Shown in pieces: positions 48,301-60,300 of a stretch of 64,000 nucleotides of DNA. The notes under the pieces were generated by a model. It worked only from the letters and a program-made list of their open reading frames with translations, was not told the DNA's origin and ran no database searches. This stretch comes from Glandiceps talaboti (lineage: Eukaryota; Hemichordata; Enteropneusta; Spengelidae): positions 21,993,503 through 22,057,502 of the forward strand of contig NC_135551.1 of the NCBI RefSeq assembly GCF_964340395.1. Direction: 5' to 3'. Both the position numbers and the translations under genes were made by a program. Position 1 is the stretch's first letter; each line of letters opens with the position of its first letter.

Positions 48301-51300
48301 GTTCGAAAAAGAGTGTGTAGTAGTACTGCTACAGTAAGAAACACCAAGTTTATAAATTATTGTGAATAAGTGCCAAGAAATTGATGTGTTTTAGGTAGAA
48401 TATGGAGACACCTGTAGATATGGAGGAGGCAAGGCCGTTAACAGCAGAGTACACCAATAACATGGCGATGGTAAGCCCAGCGTTGCTAGGTTGTCACGGC
48501 TTGTGTATCTAGAAGTCGCTGCTCATATTTGCCTTCAGTTCCTCTAATACCATTTGTTATAGAGTATCTTCAGTAACAGATAGGGCTGCATCGATAGGGT
48601 GAAAGAAAAAATTCAACGGTAAATCTTTGGTCATCCACACAAAATCTACTGTAAGTTTAAAACATTCAGCAGTTGAAGCAGCTGTGTATACGTGAAGGGT
48701 TTCATCGCAAACTTTGCTGGGTCCGGAGATTTCAGAACTTAACATCTTCTCTCTGATTTCGTTACTCTTACAGATGGATGCAAGACACCAGTACCTATTT
48801 GAAAAGGTAAGTTTTGTTTACATGCTTTGCTACTATGGTTACGTCAGGGTCTGTTTGTTGCCATGGTGATGATACATGACTGGATGGGATTGGATGCCAT
48901 GGTGTGAACTGGTGTGTTGCTATTATGATCATTTATGTATCAACATTTGCCATGGCAACTGTACTGAAAGTTTTGTATTTATTATAATATATCTATCTAT
49001 AAATATTTGTTTGTTTGTTTATTTGAAAGTCTGTCATCATCTCTGGAAAATCATAACTGGCATTTTAAAGAAAGAGGAAATGTTCCTTGACAAAAGTTTT
49101 TCACATTCCCAGCAACCCCTCTAATGTTACTGTATGGCTAAGATAATGAATGAACAAAATAGATAGTCACATGAATATACGCAGACTGGTTTTTAGCAAC
49201 GTTTTCATTGCCATGGAAATAGGTGGTAAAGAATTTACATTTGAGAAAAACAGAAATATTACTTTGAAGTTTTACTCTGTTCAACAGGAATAAGTTCAGA
49301 AATCTCTCATTTCTAAAAACCCAATTTGTAGTATGTCATCTCAGTAGTAAAAAGTGATGTACTATTTTTGTGTGATTTGATGAAGCTTGTATTATTTCTC
49401 AGTGTTTTTGCTAAGGTTGGGGAACCTAGGTAACAGAAAGGGGGAAAGGGGTAAAAATGGCAGTGTTTTCCCCATAGAGTCTATATATGGTAATTTTGTT
49501 TGATAACCTAGGTAAAATGACATGGGAACACCATTAGATTATTCTTCAAGACATTATTCATTCTCCAATATTTTTCTTTGTTCAGCCAAGGAAAATATGA
49601 GTGACCTAAGGGGCCTTTATCAATACTCGTCTAGTGACTCATAGTGACAACCCTTAGGTCACGAATATTTTCTGGCTGAATGAAGAAAAATATTGGAGAC
49701 TAACATAATTATACCATCGCTAGTAATATCAAAGAAAAATCGAGAGAGTAATGGCAATTTTGAACATTTTGACTTATATTTCGAACACAGCAGAACCAGT
49801 AGTATTGTGCATTGAAGTGATATCAAACAACCAGAGTATATAGTCCATATTTTCTGTTCAACTTGGCTCATGCATGGTATAAAAGATAATATGAGTTTGT
49901 GTAGCACTAATGGTGTGTGTATATGGTCAACATCACAAGGATAACAAACCCAGTAGAGTTATTCCTGCAATCAACAAAGTCATCAACACAACTGTGGATT
50001 GTTTGTTTATGTGACATAACGGTAGCCTACATCTACAGAGCAAACTGCATGGTTATCTTGCCATGGCTGTAACTCTGTGTCTATAGCAAATAATTGTAAG
50101 ATATGAAACTAATATGAAGTTGTTGTAAATTCCTACAAACTGGAAAAGACTGGAATTTAAACCACAAGGTTTATAGAAAATGTTGCCTTGGGAACAGATC
50201 TTTGTGCAAATTCATAATTTTTTGTTTTTTTTGTTTTTTTGTTACAGTTGGCTTACAGCATTGGCATTGAAGTTTCCCAGGTTGAAGACTTTGTACTAGG
50301 CGATGAAAAGGTGAGAAGTTCTGCTTCTAAGTTTTCAGAATGTTTTAAAATGAGAGGGAAATATATTTTTTTTAATGTTCTGTTATGTGTACAGTAGCGA
50401 AAAAGTGACAGGAATTTTGCTAGAATTTTTATCTTCTTACTATGACTGTACTCTTTTCTGGTTTTACATCTGTAAGATTAGATTATATAAGATTATGTTA
50501 GATTAGATTAGTTTACATTCGGTTAGATTTGGTTAGATTTGGTTGGATTAAATTAGAGTAGTTTAGATTTGGTTAGATTAGATTGTATTAATTTTAATTT
50601 AGTTTGGTAAGTTTAGATTAGATTTAATTAGATTAGGTTAGGTTAGATTATATTAGATTAGTTTGGATTAGATTAGTTTAGATTTATTTAGATTATATTA
50701 GATTAGAATATGTTAGATTAGATTAGATTTTGTTAGATTATGTTAGATTAGTTTAGATTAGAATGTTAGGTTATATTATATTAGATAAATTTAGATTATA
50801 TTAGATAAGTTTAGATTAGATTAGATTACCAAAAATGATGATAATACCGAAAGGATGAATGTGCCTTTGCATTGTAAGCATAGTGACTGAAGAACATCTG
50901 CATTTTTTTTTGTAATTTGTGCATATTGATTTATTAATTATTTTAGCTTTAGCTTTGTTACAAGAGGACATAATGTGACATGATTTGTCATGACCTTGAC
51001 TTTGACACGGCCAACAAATTCTGAGTTGGGGTCAGACCCTTGTAATCAAGATCAATATGAGTAACTGTTTCTTTTGTTCACTTTCTGATTTTGTACTTTG
51101 ATTTCAGTTTGAATTGATTGAGGAGTTCTTTGCTGCTGATGGGCCCCGAAAGTTGATGTTCTACTATCAAGAATCTGCTGGACGAGAAGCCATGATCTCT
51201 AGAGCAGGTACTTCATACTTTCCAATTGTCCTGATGATGCACTTGATTCTCTCCCATGATATTGAAGGGCGCCCTCAGTGTTGAGTTTCATTACCTACCA

Positions 51301-54300
51301 GTCCTTACGTTTTTCTTATGTGTGAAGGGCGCCCTCAGTGGTGATATAATTTCAACAGACAAGTATTATTGGCAGTGTATTTCATTTAGAATATTCATCC
51401 TAGCATTAGAAAGAAATGCTTTATGTACTTGTCACAACAATTAAAATGTGTAAAGGATACTGTAATGATAATATGGGTTATCTTTGAGCCACTCATTACA
51501 GTGAATCTTGAACATATGTTGTGGTTTCAGAAGACATCATCATCTGACTATAATCACTCATTGGTCATCCAAATATATATTTCATCTTGTTACACATCTC
51601 ACATTTGTTTCAGAAACATCTAGTGTTGGCACCGCACCTCTGCAGAAGAGGCTATTCCTGACAACTGGAGCCTCAGAAGGTCTCAATGGCATCTGTTACT
51701 TCTTTATCCGGACCACGAATAAAGCCATCCAAATTCAGAACATTGCCCAAGATATAAACTTTGGATCGATTGATGCCAGTAATGGCAAGATCTTACAAGG
51801 CTGTGAACGATTTCTATCAAAGGTTATTGTACAAGCTATTAAAGCACAAGATGTAAGTACTTTCAGTGTCCCCCCCCCCCCCCCAAGTATTTCTGTCAAC
51901 AAAGGGTACATGCTCCATAGAATTTCCTTGAAGTTTCTTACCCCGCCTGGAAAACCCTTGAAAGTCTATGAATTTCAAACCACTCCTGGAAAATCTTGGA
52001 AGTGATCGAAAGAAGTCAAGTCTAATACTATGTATAACAGAACTCCATGACATGTGGCTGTCAGTGTGGTATACTCGGAGTATATATGGTACATAGGTGT
52101 CTTTAGTAGTTCTCTCAGCTATACACTTGTGAAAGTGCAAAGAGAAAAATGCCACAAGTACGGATGCGATAACGCGAGACTGATGGCTCTCTTTCTTTGT
52201 GCTAGTAACATTGTGTTCTAGATCTGATTACATTGAGAAACACACCACATACTATAAAATGCTCTAAACAAGTGTGGCAAATCATGCAAATGTTTTACTT
52301 GAGTGTTACGAGTTGCATGCGTTTGTAATAACAAGTTTTCCTTTTACTCATATATTCTCCTGTTGTTCTACAGACCTGGGGAAATATTAACAGCGCTCAG
52401 ATCGGAGATTTTCTAGAACAGCTGGACAAGTTTGTCACAAGTCTGAGTGGAGCTCGCACTAACATGGATGGACGTGTGCAGCTTTCTGAACACGATAATA
52501 TGGAATCTATGTTAGATAATATTAGATCACCAAGCGACTACCAGTCAGCAGGTAGGTCTATCTATCTAGTTATGACAATATAGAAGCTAGTTTAGATAAT
52601 ACATGATAATATAAAAATTAATATAGACAATATATGATAATATTATTACATTAATATCCAAAACAGCAATTTCTGTAAAAATGATACTGTGCATGTCGCA
52701 CACTTCAATGTGCATTGAATGATTGCACCTCATTTGCATATCATTTGCATGTAGATATGCACTGCATTGCCAAATACCTCTACTAGTATGTGCACTCAAC
52801 GGTGCAAGTAATCTCTGGTACATATGTAATAATTGTCTGTGTTATTAATTACAGCATCCAGTCCAGACACTGTTGAGAAGCTGGAAGAATTGATTCTTGT
52901 GTGGTCTAAGCAGATAGAACAAGTGTTGGCTGAGAGTGAACAGATGAGGAAAGAGGCTGATGACATTGGACCTGCTGCAGAATTGGATCATTGGAAACAG
53001 AGGACTTCTAAATTTAACAGTTTACTCGAACAGATCAAGACCCCTCGTTGCAAAGCTGTGGTTGGTGTACTTCATGCTGCCAAGTCAAAAGTTCTAAAAC
53101 ATTGGAAGGAACTGGTGAGGTTTTACTCCATACACATGAAAATGTTGTATTCGTATTCGTATTCGTATTCGTATTCGTATTCGTATTCGTATTTGTATTT
53201 GTATTTGTATTCATATTCGTATTCGTATTCGTATTCGTATTCGTATTCGTATTCGTATTCGTATTGGCATTGGCATTGGCATTTGTGTTCATACTCATAT
53301 TCATATTCATTTTCTATGTGTACCTTTAAAGTAGTCGTATGGAAGAGAAATCCATGTTTTTAATTTGGACTTGTAATGAATGAAACAAACCAGTGTGTTT
53401 TGCTATTTGAAAAGAAACAACATATACCAAGTCTGTGTTTGTAGCTCTGGCTAATTGCAAAAAGTAGAAAAGTAAAAAAAAAACGAACTAGGTATACACA
53501 ATTACAAGTAAACACAGGTTATCAAACTGTTCTCACATAGTGATGTTTTAATACATGGGGGAAAGCAACAAACACATGCACAGACAAGACTCAAATATAA
53601 TGTTTGTCATAGATGACACAAAAAGCACTGTGTACCTTTGAGGGTCATTTTTCAATCCCTCACTCCCAGGTCATCGCATTAGTATTATCTTAAGTTAATA
53701 ACATTTACATGCTTGGATCATTCTTTTGTTTTGGGTCAACTTTTTCTACAGCTCTACCAAACAACCATATTGCACACCTAGACTTTAATCCTAATCTGAA
53801 GTGGGCCTTTAACTCTTGAAGATAATCTTTGTGATCAATGGATTATATAATATGATAATATACTCTTTTCGATAAATTCATTTCTTTGGATCATTCGATA
53901 TGTTCTTCATTTTTTTGTCATAATTTTAACATTATTGAAATATTTGTTGACAGGATGGCCGCATTACTGATGCAGCTAATGAAGCCAAGGATAATGTCAA
54001 GTATCTGTATACGTTGGATAAATTCTTCGGACCTCTAGTCAAAAGTGATCCTGTAAGTATATGCTACATTTGATACATATTCAGGAATTGAAAAAATTGT
54101 CATTGTGTATCACTGACTACAGTGTTTTAGCCAAGGTATATAACTTATAAGTACAGGTTAAATCTACCGGGGTTCCCATGTCATTTTACCTGAGTTTCCA
54201 AACAAAATTTCAATAGACGCTTTGTGGAAACACTGCCATTTTTACCCCTTTCTGCCTTTCTGTTACCGGGGTTCCCCAACCTTAGCAAAGACACTGGACT

Positions 54301-57300
54301 AACAAAGAAGTGATAAGGAGTGTACATGTACTCAATCTTTCAGTCTTTGCAAACTTATATAAGAATAGCAGTATAATAAAATACTACCTGGTACTATCTG
54401 CACCAAGACCTAGACCTGGAGATTTTTCATCATAGAGCTACTATTACTTGCTGGGAAACAAGTGATAAAGAACATACTTTTAGTGTATAAAAACTCAATC
54501 GATGAGACTAGCTGTATAGTGAAATACTATGACGGAACCCCATGACACGTGAGTGCAAGCGTGTGCTACCCAGTCAAGTACCAATAGCAGCACCATTCAG
54601 AAAATGCATTAAAATATATGAACTTATGTGTCATTGTTCAAATTTTCATTTACAGGCCACTCTGGTGGATTTGCTACCCAGTCTTATGAACGCCATTCGC
54701 ATGATCTACAGTATCTCCCAATACTACAATACATCAGAACGAATGACATCATTGTTTGTGAAAGTCACCAATCAGATGATTACCACTTGTAAGGCCTACA
54801 TTCTGGACGGAGTCTCTAAGATATGGGAGCATGAAAGACCTGAGTTACTAAAGAGACTCAATGAGTGTATCTTTTTGAATGAGGAATACCAGAAACACTT
54901 CCAGAAGACCAAGGAAAAGCTCAAGGAAAATCCCAATGAGAGACAGTTTGAATTCAGGTGAGGGGGGATAGTGCTATTCTCATGTTGTTATGTCAGTTAC
55001 TCCGTTTACATAGGAACAAAAAACGTTCCTAATTCCGACCTCACTCAGGTATGCAATAGGATGGATTATAACTCTTCACTTTCTTACACTCTTCAGTGAT
55101 TGGCTTAGATCATGTCACATGTTATGGATTTGTATCCAATAGGGATCTTAATTTGCATACAGCGGTCACTATTTGTTTTCTATTTGCCCATGGGCACTAG
55201 TAATAGTACCACTAGTACCAACACAGGGAATCTGCATTACATTATTGCAAACACAGCAAGTCTGTATTCAGCCGAATGCAGCTCAGGGTTGCCATATAAA
55301 CTGGCAAGATTTTGCACCCACGTCGCACAGAAGAAGATCTTCAAAAAGTCATTGATAATTCAAACTTCAAAAGTTGGTTGATACTGATAACAAGAAGTGA
55401 AAGAAAACAAAGCAAGTAATTTGGGTTGTGAGAGGCGTAGACATTGAGTAGAAATTTATCATACATCTATGATCAGTCATCAATGATTTCTATGCTGGAG
55501 TTGAACAAAGAGATGCATTTACTGAGTGTAATGGTGACTTAAAATGAGTAACATTGATACTGTCTTTGACGTTTTAGTGAAAACTACATCTTTGGCAAGT
55601 TTGATACCTTCTGTAAACGTCTTGAGCGGATAGCTGATATGGTGAACACAATGGAGAATCTCTCTGGATTATCTGACATCAAGATAGAGGGCATAGAATC
55701 CATCAGTGTCAGATTCCAGGGGATTATCGCAACCTACAAGAAAAAGAGCTACGATATTCTAGATCACAGGAAGGGAGAGGTAAGTACACTGAATCTTTCA
55801 CCTGTGTTTATACATCAAACAGGACAGATCAGAAACCTGTACTTCCCTAGTTCTACCGAGTGTTTTTCTCTTTTTATGTTCAGAATGACTTCTTCGTAAC
55901 ATTCTGTCATCACAATTTTCACAAGGATACTACTTTTGCTGGTCAGTTCACTCATTACTGTACATACATCGTTGGACGGCATGAGTCTGATATACCCAGA
56001 AACCATAATCTGCTGAATTTTGAAATTAGCCAGGCAATCAAGAAGTCAAAATTAAAAACCCCAGTATTATAAAATTTTACAAGGTTCACAACTATTCTTC
56101 TGTCTCTGTTGTGCTATTACTGACATTATTTTTTATAATTTTATATTTCCAGTTTGACCAGGATTATATAGAGTTCCGATCACAGATTGATAGTTTGCAG
56201 AATCAGCTGCAAAACTTTGTAGACTCTTGGTTTGACCGTTCTCTCTCGGTAAGTTGACAGTTTACAAAAAATCTGACCGTTCTCTCTCGGTAAGTTGACA
56301 GTTTACAAAAAATCTTTGTTAAGTCTTCATGTGACTCTTCTGGTGCAGTAAGTTGAGAGTAACAAGAGCGTCAATCGTTCATTTAAAAAATTGAAAAAAT
56401 GCTAGTTTACTGAAACTCTGACAATAACACTAAAATCTTGAAGGGTGTTCGTGATTAGATTTCTTCACAAAATAATTCTCCTAGGTATTTAAGAAATCAG
56501 AAATGATTGTGTTATTTCTCTGATTTTCCATAATTTTTTTTGGCTTGACTCTTTAAGTTCACCTAAATATTTTTACTTTTATTGTACCATATTTTCTCAG
56601 TCCACCAAATAAATACTTTATCCAGGTGTGAAAGATGTCCGTTATTTTGCCATAGTACCTTTCTTTTTATTCCATTTTTTCTTTATTTTACTTTTTCCAC
56701 GATCAGACTGAGAAAGCACTGGAGCTTCTCAGTAAATTTGAGAAAATCCAAGGTTGTAATCTCAACCTACATGAGAAGTACATGAAAGTGTTGAGTAACT
56801 ATGGGCGTGATCTGGAAACAGTTCGTAAACTGTACCAGAAATGCAAAGAAGATCCGCCCGTACCTCGTAATATTCCACCAATAGCTGGCAAGATCACCTG
56901 GGCTAGACAGTTATATCGCAAGATTGATGCTCCAATGAAAGTGTTCAAAAAGAAACAAGAAGTCCTCAGGGTAAGTAGACTGGGTTGGCATTAGAGAGGT
57001 TTAGGTGCACGTTAGAAGGTGTACACGCAAGGGAGCGTTATCGTGCAGATGTACACGTAATTGTGCATACAGAGTGGTGTTTAGCTATGTGTTCAGAACA
57101 CAAAGTTAGTATTCTATTTCTCATGGCCATGCACCAAAATTAAATTTCTGCTTTTGATATGTTGCATATTTCAAGTGATCATTTTTTAAAGCCCAGTATT
57201 TGAATCCCACAGTCTTGGATTACTACCATCTTATAAGTGAAGTCATATGGATTAAATATAGGGTTACTCTATTACATTGGACCACTTTATTCTATAGCTC

Positions 57301-60300
57301 TGCCTGAGTACTGTTTTTCATGTCCAAGGTTAATCTTACTCCGACTTTGGCCTTTAACAAAAAAGTATTACAAACCTTTTAAAAGAACAGGACTTGGAAG
57401 GAAGATAATTGTAATGGAGTGAAAAATTAGGATCCCTACTGGTGGATATGAAAGTGAACAAACAAACTTAGAATTGGACAAGAACACAAATAATGTATTT
57501 TCTATCTTCAGTATGTGAGCTGATTGTATTTTTATTTTCTCTCTATAGACACAGGAGGCCAAGAAAATAATCCGCAACTTCAACAAAATGGCTGCAGTTC
57601 TCATGGAGTTTGAGGTAAGTGAATTTTGGCTTGATTTATTATATCAAACATAGATTATTGTTTAATTTGATGGTAGTAAGCACTTAGGAATCATAACTAT
57701 TTATTTCCCTAGTTGTGCATATACATGTTTACTAACTCCTAATGAGGCAATGTGTGACCAATGCAAAGACCTCAACTAAACAATGAATGAGGAACAAGTT
57801 TCAACTAGGAGTTTTTCAGCAGTTGTTCGTAATATAATAATAATACTTAAGGAGGCATGTAATCTTCTGCAAGGAGAGCTTGAAGCACAGAAGAAGTGGA
57901 TAAATTGACAGTGTGGTAAAGTAGGTTCACAGACCCTGGTTACTATAGGTGATATAAAATCATGACAGGACTCTCCAGAATCGAAGTTGAAAATGCCTTG
58001 GTCTCCAGGAGTGGCATTCCGGATCTGCTTTAAACTCATGACTATGAGGGACTTGCTTGCACTCATTTGAGAAGTTGCTTTTAAGAGAGACATATCTGTC
58101 ATCTAAGTTCTAATCCAAGTATATTTTTGTTTTGACTTTTACACAGATGTTATATCATCGGGGTTGGTATCGGGCAGTTGAGACTGCCAAGTCTGGCATG
58201 AATTCATCTCTACTCGTCAGACATCCAGATACAAAGGATTTATTTGTCAACTTTGATCCACAAATCCTAGAGCTTATTGCAGAAGCTAAATACCTGCGAA
58301 AGATGAATCTTGAGATTCCAGAGGCTGCTGTGGTTATGTGTATGAAAGAAAATGAGATCAAGCAGAACCATGTAGCGTAAGTATTCACTGAAAATAGTTA
58401 AAATACCAATAATTAGACATTGTACATGTTAACCAGAGATTGATACGATCCATAAGCAGTACACAAACAGGTTGAATTGTGATAACCATTGAGGGCGCTA
58501 TTTTTTTTCTTCAAAAATCAGTTGGATTGGATTTATTGCTTACACAGCTACAAAAAATATGTTTACCCATAGGTGATGTCATACAGTTTACGATGTACAA
58601 TATCATGAGTAAGTTGTTTTACCAAACAAACTTTCCGCCAAAAAATTCTAGTTGCAGTTAGGGCAGCTTTAAGTTATTGGCAGTGTACTTAACTCCATGT
58701 TATGGCTGTTTAGAGTAGAACAACAAGGGTATGTCACGATGCAGAACAAAATTACTGCTAAAAATGTTAAGAAACTTACAGTAACTTTTTAAACGAAATC
58801 AATTTTATTGACTGCAAGATTTCTTTCATCTTACAGTTTACTGGAAGTTCTCAAGGAATACGATCGTATTGTGGGCACTATTCCACCTGTATTGCTTCCA
58901 TTGATGAAACCATACAGAGATAGGGTAGAAGATGCCCTCAAACCTGGACTCAATGCTCTCAATTGGACCTCTCTTAGTATTGAGCAATGTAAGTAACCAT
59001 GGTAACCTTGGCCACTCTCATTATGCCATGAACCCATTCTCTCATTAGACCGCTCATAGCATTGACCATACTTACCGTATATCTGGACCACTTTTAGTTT
59101 TTGGCCAATGTCAAGAACTTGACTGAATTCAAAGTTTGTTTCATCAGATGGTCACAACTTTAAAAAAAAAAAGAAGAAGCTAAAAGTTCCCATTGTAATC
59201 ATATGGTCTGATGTGAATCATTAACTCATTGAAATGTCTTCCTTCTATCAACAGATATTAGTAACATTTACAAGGAATTGGGCTTCCTACAGAGACTCAT
59301 AAAACAAGTGACTGATTTACTAGACTGTCGTATTGAAGCAGTTTTACATGATATGTCCACTACACCACTCTGTGACCTGCCAGAACATGAACCTATCACT
59401 TGTACAGAATTCTTACGCTTGACTGAGGCTGCAGTCACAGAAGCAGCAGTACAGCTTGCCAGGTAAGACATATAGTGCACAATGGAAGGCCAAGTACAAT
59501 TAATTTATAATGAAGTGCTACAGTCTGTAACTGAGACCCAACAGTACAGATTGCCAGGTAAGACATATACTGCAGAATCTACAGCCAATTAGTATTAAAT
59601 ATCTTGAGGTGCTACCATCTGTAACTGAAACATAGCACCGTACATCTTGCCAGGTAATGAGTTTAGTTTTTTCCACTCCATCCCCAACAACAACAAAGCA
59701 AGGCTATAGAAAACTCAATTTGTCAAAACCTTTTCTCATCAGAAACTCAAACACCATTTTTTTCGTTTCCACCATAGATAAAGAAAGGCTGCAAATGGCT
59801 TCATTTGTCAGAACCTTTTCTCATGAAGAACTCAAATATTTCTGACTCCCACTTTTTCCGTTTCCTCCACAGACAAAGCAAGGCTGTAGAGGGCTCCGTA
59901 CAAGAGTTGGTTGATACACTAAAGAGTCATCTGAGACCTAACGACATGGAAGGCCTACACGGAAGCTACAGCTGTGTACATCCAGACTCCAAACACAAGA
60001 AGCAAAGATGTCTTGAGTGTCTTCCATGCAGCTATAACATTATGCTAACCACATTTAGTCAGAGAAATACAGATGCTCTGATAAAATGTAAGTCTGCACA
60101 ATGTTTTCGTTGTACAGTGTAACAGCCACAGATCATGTGATTTCATTCTAACCAATCAGAGTGTGTTGTTTGGTCACATGTTGTTGTCGTTACTGCAGTG
60201 TATTTGCTACTACCTATAGTTAACAGTTAATGATCGGAATACCCTAAATAATTTTGTTGTTGTGATGTTTATTAAAATTTAATAATTGTTTGTCTATCAT

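Noticed and set aside
50475-50826. Internal telomere-like repeat
   Set aside because: Unit is TTAGA/GATTA and irregular, not TTAGGG; an ordinary degenerate array.
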